64,000 nucleotides of DNA from JAWLHK01 sp041690355 [NCBI: bacterium] (GTDB lineage: Bacteria; J088; JAWLBW01): contig JAWLHK010000008.1 of assembly GCA_041690355.1 (NCBI GenBank), positions 62,001 to 126,000 on the forward strand, given 5' to 3'. The translations under genes were made by a program, and so were the position numbers. Numbering within the stretch: the first letter of the stretch is position 1; every line of letters starts with the position of its first letter. A model generated the notes under the pieces. The model did not search any database. It had not been told where the DNA came from and saw nothing but the letters and a program-made list of their open reading frames with translations. Below are positions 60,537-64,000 of the stretch, in pieces.

Positions 60537-61334
60537 ATGACGCGAACGGCGCGCAGGTTTCTGGCGGAGCTGCCTTCCTACGGACTCGCCCGGCCGGAGG
60601 CGCCGCTGGCCCCGGTGACGGACAGCGATCTCGTGGATCTGCCGCCGCCTGCACAGCGATATCTACGCTTCATGGACGTCGTGGGGCGTCCGCGGGACTG
60701 GTCGTTCCGGCTTTCGATGCGCGGCCGTTTCCGACTGAAACCCACGCAGCGGTGGACCGACGCCGAGATGCACCAGTACAATTCGCGTCTCGACGTGGCG
60801 CGCATCTTCCACATCCGCATCCGGGTCGGCCTTCTGCCCGTCGTCGGCCGCGACACGTACGCGCACGGTAAAGGGCGCATGCTGGTGCGGCTTCTCGATC
60901 GGGTGACCGTGCAGGACGCGCAGGGGCCGCAGTTCGACCTCGGCGAGCTCGTCACCTTTCTCAACGATGCCGTTCTGATCGCTCCCTCGTTTCTGCTCTG
61001 GCCCGACGTGACCTGGACGCCGGTGAACGAGCGATCCTTCGATCTCGAGCTCGGCGTGCCGGAGCGTACCGTGCAGGCGCGCGTGCTCGTGGACGCGGGC
61101 GGGGCACCCGAGAATTTCATCGCGACGGATCGCTTCGGGGTCGACCCGCAGGATCCGAAGGCCGGCCCGGTGCAGGCCCAATGGTCGACCCCGGTCGAAG
61201 GCTGGACGCGTCTGGGCGACCGTCCGTTTCCGCTGCGCGGCCATGCGACCTGGCACTTCCCGGGCGGCGACTTCACCTACGCGGCGATCTCTGCCGAAGG
61301 CGCCGACCTGGCGTTCAACGTGCCGCCCGGGTAG
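60537..61334 (+). CDS. DUF6544-like protein
   Basis: 265 aa. It starts with PPPAQRYLRFMDVVGRPRDW, followed by SMRGRFRLKPTQRWTDAEMH, VGRDTYAHGKGRMLVRLLDR, a LGELVTFLNDAVLIAPSFLL segment and a beta-rich end with WSTPVEGWTRLGDRPFPLRG. This order agrees with the DUF6544 family, whose function is not known. There is no signal peptide. The ATG at 60537 follows a heptamer array by about 65 bp and has no strong ribosome site. Confidence 0.75.
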   Translation: MTRTARRFLAELPSYGLARPEAPLAPVTDSDLVDLPPPAQRYLRFMDVVGRPRDWSFRLSMRGRFRLKPTQRWTDAEMHQYNSRLDVARIFHIRIRVGLLPVVGRDTYAHGKGRMLVRLLDRVTVQDAQGPQFDLGELVTFLNDAVLIAPSFLLWPDVTWTPVNERSFDLELGVPERTVQARVLVDAGGAPENFIATDRFGVDPQDPKAGPVQAQWSTPVEGWTRLGDRPFPLRGHATWHFPGGDFTYAAISAEGADLAFNVPPG

Positions 61335-62231
61335 AAGGGGACTTCTGTGTATAGGATGACCCCTGGGGGCAGCGGATATGTCCCACCCACTTCCCCCGTC
61401 CCCTTCTCCCTCCATACGCAGTCCGCCGGGCGAACCGGTTGGAGGGAGAAGGGGCGATTTCGACAGAAATAATCAGTCCCCTCCGCCACCGTGCCGCGCG
61501 TGGCCCGCGTCTCTCCAATTCAGATATGGTGCACGTACTCGGGAGCGATCCGTCACGAAACAAGCATCCGGAAAAATAGCGGCAGTCCCCTGCATGGACA
61601 AACGCTGTCCACCCATGGTGCTATTCTGTTTTCACATGGCGTTGACGATTTTGACGCGCTGCATATTGCGCGGCGTTCAACAAAGCGCTATGGTGAGTGA
61701 CATCGTGTCCGTCTTCGCCCGCTGAGCGGCCGCTTGGCAGGTGGGGACGGAAAATCGCACCCGCACTCATCACCGTCCGTATCCCGAGACAGGGAGCGGA
61801 ACTCCGGTGGGTGGTCTGGTTGGCGTGCTCAGGTAAACCCTGGGGCAGCGTACCGGACCGCCGTGATCCCCTCCGACACGAACGATCCGTGCGCCGCCTC
61901 CCGAACTCGCGGAGCACGAACATGTACCCGAAGTGTCCCTACCCGACCCGGCGGAAACGATTGCGCCCTGCTGCGCATTCGATCGCCGCTCTCCTTCGGA
62001 CCATGACCTGGCCGGGCGATGAACCGCGCCCGCCCGAAACGTACGGAACCCCCGCGCCACCCTAGTCTGCAGGGGGAATCGCACGGCGATTCCTGAACGA
62101 GCCCGCCCTGCGGGTTCCCCGTAGTCACCCCACGCCACGACGGCGCACCCGCGCACGGCACTACCCGTGCGCCCGGGAACCGGAGGCGTGCGCCCGAAGT
62201 CCGCATGACCGCTTTCTGCTGGAGAGTCCTC
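61335..62231. other. About 0.9 kb with no convincing gene
   Basis: Open frames here (for example 61697-62065 on plus and 61770-62156 on minus) have no family character, no ribosome site and off-pattern composition. It holds the large hairpin at 61400-61454 and two small ones near 62076-62092 (GAATCGC/GCGATTC) and 62102-62114 (CCCGC/GCGGG). I see no tRNA, tmRNA, RNase P or SRP core. It may be decayed coding sequence or an untyped RNA. Confidence 0.5.
61400..61454. repeat. Long perfect hairpin, REP-like
   Basis: CCCCTTCTCCCTCC (61400-61413) and GGAGGGAGAAGGGG (61441-61454) form a 14-bp perfect stem around a 27-nt loop that contains its own CCGG/CCGG pair. The stem matches the core of the hairpin at 1107-1131. 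Confidence 0.8.
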
Positions 62232-63992
62232 ATGAGTGCACCCGCTTCACACGAAAGCCCCGCGCCTGCCGATCGAAGTGCGGCGCTGCACGCGCTGTAC
62301 CGTGAGAATGCCTTTCGCGTGCTCGGTCTTCCGGCCGACGCCGGCGCCGTCGACGCACGGCGGGCCGGTCGCAGACTGCTGTTGCGCGCGGCGCTCCACC
62401 CAGTTTCTTCGGACACGGATCACGAGCTGGGCCTCCCCGAACAGCCGATTACCCGCGACGAAATCGCCCGCGCCATGGATCGCATCGAACGGCAGCTCGA
62501 TCGGATGGTCGATCGCCTTCTCTGGTTTTCGCCGATCGATGCCGCCTCCCGGCGCACGGCCGACGACTGGATCCGGCGGGGCGCCCGCAATCCTTCTCCG
62601 CCGCCGCTGGTGCATCTGCACCTGGCCCGGGTCTTCCTTGCCCGCGTGCTGGCCAGCGGTGAGCTGCTCGCCGCTCCGCTTGAAGACTGGCAGATCGCGC
62701 TCGAGCTGTGGCGACGGGCCCTGGAGGACGAGCGACTCGAGCCGCTCCTGCGTCAATGGGAAGAGAAGGGGGGATTTGAGCGGCGCAGCGAGTACGACCT
62801 CGCCGCCGTGCGCGCAGAAACCTTCCGCAGAATTTCGTTCTCCCTCGTGAGTGTCATCGCCGACGAGATTGAGTGCGCGCCCGAAACTGCGCTCATCGAA
62901 CGCTGGGCTTGCGTGGCGCCCGTGATTCCCCTCGAGCGGCGCGCGGCGACCGAGCGTGCCCTGCTGCGCAGCCTGGTCTTCGAACTCGAGACCACGCTTA
63001 CGGAAATCGAAGGCCGCCTGCCGAAATCGTCCGAACTCGCGCACTCGGTCCTGATCAGCCTGGAGGAAGAATTCCGCACCCGGATTGAGCCGCGCCTTTC
63101 CCGGCTCATCGCGATTGGCGGAGCGCACGTGCCCTTCGGCAGGGATGTCCGCGATCGCTGCGCGAACATTCTCGCGCGCTTCGCCGAGTGGCGGCTCATC
63201 CAGCGGCACCTCGACCACGCCGAGAAACAGATTGCGGCCGCGCGGGCTCTCGCCGCGAGTATCCGGAGCGCAGAAGCCGTGCGCGCGCTGGCCGAACGCC
63301 TCGACGAGTACCGGAAAGACGCGCAGCGGCAGGAGGCCGAGGCGCAGAGGCGCGCGAAGTTGTGGGCAGCCGAACGGGCCGCTGAACAACGGAGGAGAGA
63401 AGCGGAAGGGAAAGCGGAGGCGGAAGAGTTACGCCGCCGATCGGCCGGCTCCTCGAACAAAGGGACGCGTGACGCCACGATCGGGCCTGAAGCAAACTCC
63501 CGATCCACTACTGCCCGCCCGACAACCGTGGCATCCACGGTGACACCGCGGTCGTCCTCGAACGGATCGACGACCACCGATCTCCCCAACGTGCAGGCGA
63601 TCGTGAACGCCGAACTTGCCGCGCGCGATCGGGAGCGCGCCGAGCAGGCGCAGCGGGAGAGGGAGCAGCAGAGCAAGAGCCCTGCGCAGAGACGAGAGGA
63701 AGAGGAGATCCGCCGCGAATGGGATCAACAGCGGAAGGCCCGCCGGCAAAAGCGCAAGGCGAACAAGGCGGCCACGGCAGCCGCGCGGGAAGAACGCAAG
63801 CGTGCGGCCGCGAACCGCGCGGCCTCTCCTCCGACGCACGCCGTCGAGCCGGACGAATGCGTGCCGGCCGCGCCGGGCTCGAGTCCGAACGAGACGGACC
63901 CGGACGAAGTGCTTTTCCCGGCGGAGGATCTCGGCGTGTTGCTGATTGTCCTCATGACAATTTTCCTGTTTGTTCTTGGAGGTCTCCGATGA
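62232..63992 (+). CDS. J-like N-terminal, coiled-coil, C-terminally anchored protein
   Basis: 586 aa from the ATG at 62232 behind GGAGAG. The N-terminal segment (LYRENAFRVLGLPADAGAVD) resembles the first helices of J-domain-like proteins but there is no HPD, so it is not an active J domain. Residues about 60-350 are helical, and 360-560 are low-complexity Glu/Arg/Ala/Gln coiled coil (REAEGKAEAEELRRRSAG, EQQSKSPAQRREEEEIRREW). The last 20 residues (DLGVLLIVLMTIFLFVLGGL) are a tail anchor. The next gene starts within its stop codon. Function unknown; a membrane scaffold or a chaperone adaptor is possible. Confidence 0.7.
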   Translation: MSAPASHESPAPADRSAALHALYRENAFRVLGLPADAGAVDARRAGRRLLLRAALHPVSSDTDHELGLPEQPITRDEIARAMDRIERQLDRMVDRLLWFSPIDAASRRTADDWIRRGARNPSPPPLVHLHLARVFLARVLASGELLAAPLEDWQIALELWRRALEDERLEPLLRQWEEKGGFERRSEYDLAAVRAETFRRISFSLVSVIADEIECAPETALIERWACVAPVIPLERRAATERALLRSLVFELETTLTEIEGRLPKSSELAHSVLISLEEEFRTRIEPRLSRLIAIGGAHVPFGRDVRDRCANILARFAEWRLIQRHLDHAEKQIAAARALAASIRSAEAVRALAERLDEYRKDAQRQEAEAQRRAKLWAAERAAEQRRREAEGKAEAEELRRRSAGSSNKGTRDATIGPEANSRSTTARPTTVASTVTPRSSSNGSTTTDLPNVQAIVNAELAARDRERAEQAQREREQQSKSPAQRREEEEIRREWDQQRKARRQKRKANKAATAAAREERKRAAANRAASPPTHAVEPDECVPAAPGSSPNETDPDEVLFPAEDLGVLLIVLMTIFLFVLGGLR

Positions 63993-64000
63993 CTGTGCAA
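63989..64000 (+). CDS. Start of the next gene (cut by the window edge)
   Basis: ATG at 63989 overlaps the preceding stop by 4 bp and is preceded by GGAGGT at 63978-63983, a good ribosome site. Only MTVQ can be read. It is translationally coupled to the coiled-coil protein. Confidence 0.6.

Noticed and set aside
61697-62156. Small proteins on both strands in the 61.3-62.2 kb gap
   Set aside because: No ribosome sites, no family features, overlapping on opposite strands, Arg/Pro-rich as expected for non-coding GC-rich DNA.
1-64000. tRNA, rRNA, tmRNA, RNase P or SRP RNA genes
   Set aside because: I searched by eye for T-loop (GGTTCGA-type) and conserved cores on both strands and saw none with a matching acceptor stem. 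A covariance scan would settle it.

Overview
The window is GC-rich (roughly two thirds G+C by eye) and densely coded on both strands. It looks like chromosome from a Gram-negative bacterium with an outer membrane: there are several lipoproteins, two predicted outer-membrane barrels and a lytic transglycosylase. The mix of a Ser/Thr kinase with FHA and truncated Hsp70, a very long Ca-binding repeat protein with a CTERM-like tail, proteobacterial-type GshA, AlkB and several acyl-CoA carboxylase subunits suggests a myxobacterium-like or other deltaproteobacterial/Binatota-like lineage. That placement is an inference from gene content; there is no rRNA in the window.

Layout. 1-1.1 kb: a gene tail, an unknown protein and a PHA-granule-type protein. 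1.2-7.0 kb, minus strand: Ser/Thr kinase, FHA protein, NtrB-like histidine kinase, lid-less DnaK and J-domain protein, reading from one near-consensus promoter at 6990-7018. 7.0-9.3 kb: gshA-gshB, transcribed divergently from that promoter. 9.4-12.1 kb: lipoprotein peptidyl-prolyl isomerase and two orphan Dpp/Opp-type permeases. 12.2-14.7 kb: TetR regulator and alkane monooxygenase AlkB, divergent from an SCP2 protein, with overlapping -35 boxes inside an inverted repeat. 14.8-21.2 kb: pyruvate kinase, CysE, small multidrug-resistance-type transporter, esterase, a frameshifted amidohydrolase, and an agmatinase/acyltransferase/GNAT operon. 21.3-26.4 kb: a large hydrolase, an MltD-like transglycosylase and two tandem paralogous lipoproteins. 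26.7-30.2 kb: a 923-residue IPT/Kelch lipoprotein with a small barrel protein. 30.6-34.2 kb: rarA, an MmgE/PrpD protein and efp. 34.3-35.7 kb: an IS4-family insertion sequence. 35.7-39.7 kb: DUF2231 protein, unknown protein, flavin reductase, DEAD helicase. 39.8-47.9 kb: a decayed peroxiredoxin copy, a 1917-residue fusion protein, a LysM/FecR protein and the intact peroxiredoxin. 48-53.8 kb: two SDR paralogues, a metal-dependent hydrolase, MerR regulator, hydrolase, DksA-like protein. 53.9-60.4 kb: two carboxyltransferases around one biotin carboxylase/BCCP subunit with a clear promoter-operator. 60.5-64 kb: DUF6544-like protein, about 0.9 kb without a convincing gene, and a J-like coiled-coil protein.

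Two themes run across the window. The first is lipid and hydrocarbon metabolism (AlkB, SCP2, acyl-CoA carboxylases, SDRs, hydrolases, PlsC). The second is surface architecture: a long extracellular repeat or IPT protein encoded with, or fused to, an outer-membrane barrel occurs twice. The most striking single object is the 40.3-46.1 kb gene, where a calcium-repeat stalk with its own C-terminal sorting-like tail runs in frame into a second export-signal-like segment, a predicted barrel and TSP3 repeats.

The intergenic DNA is unusual. It carries many degenerate arrays with a 7-bp period in several sequence families, and a second family of about 60-bp half units that pair as inverted repeats into 130-150-bp REPIN/MITE-like elements.
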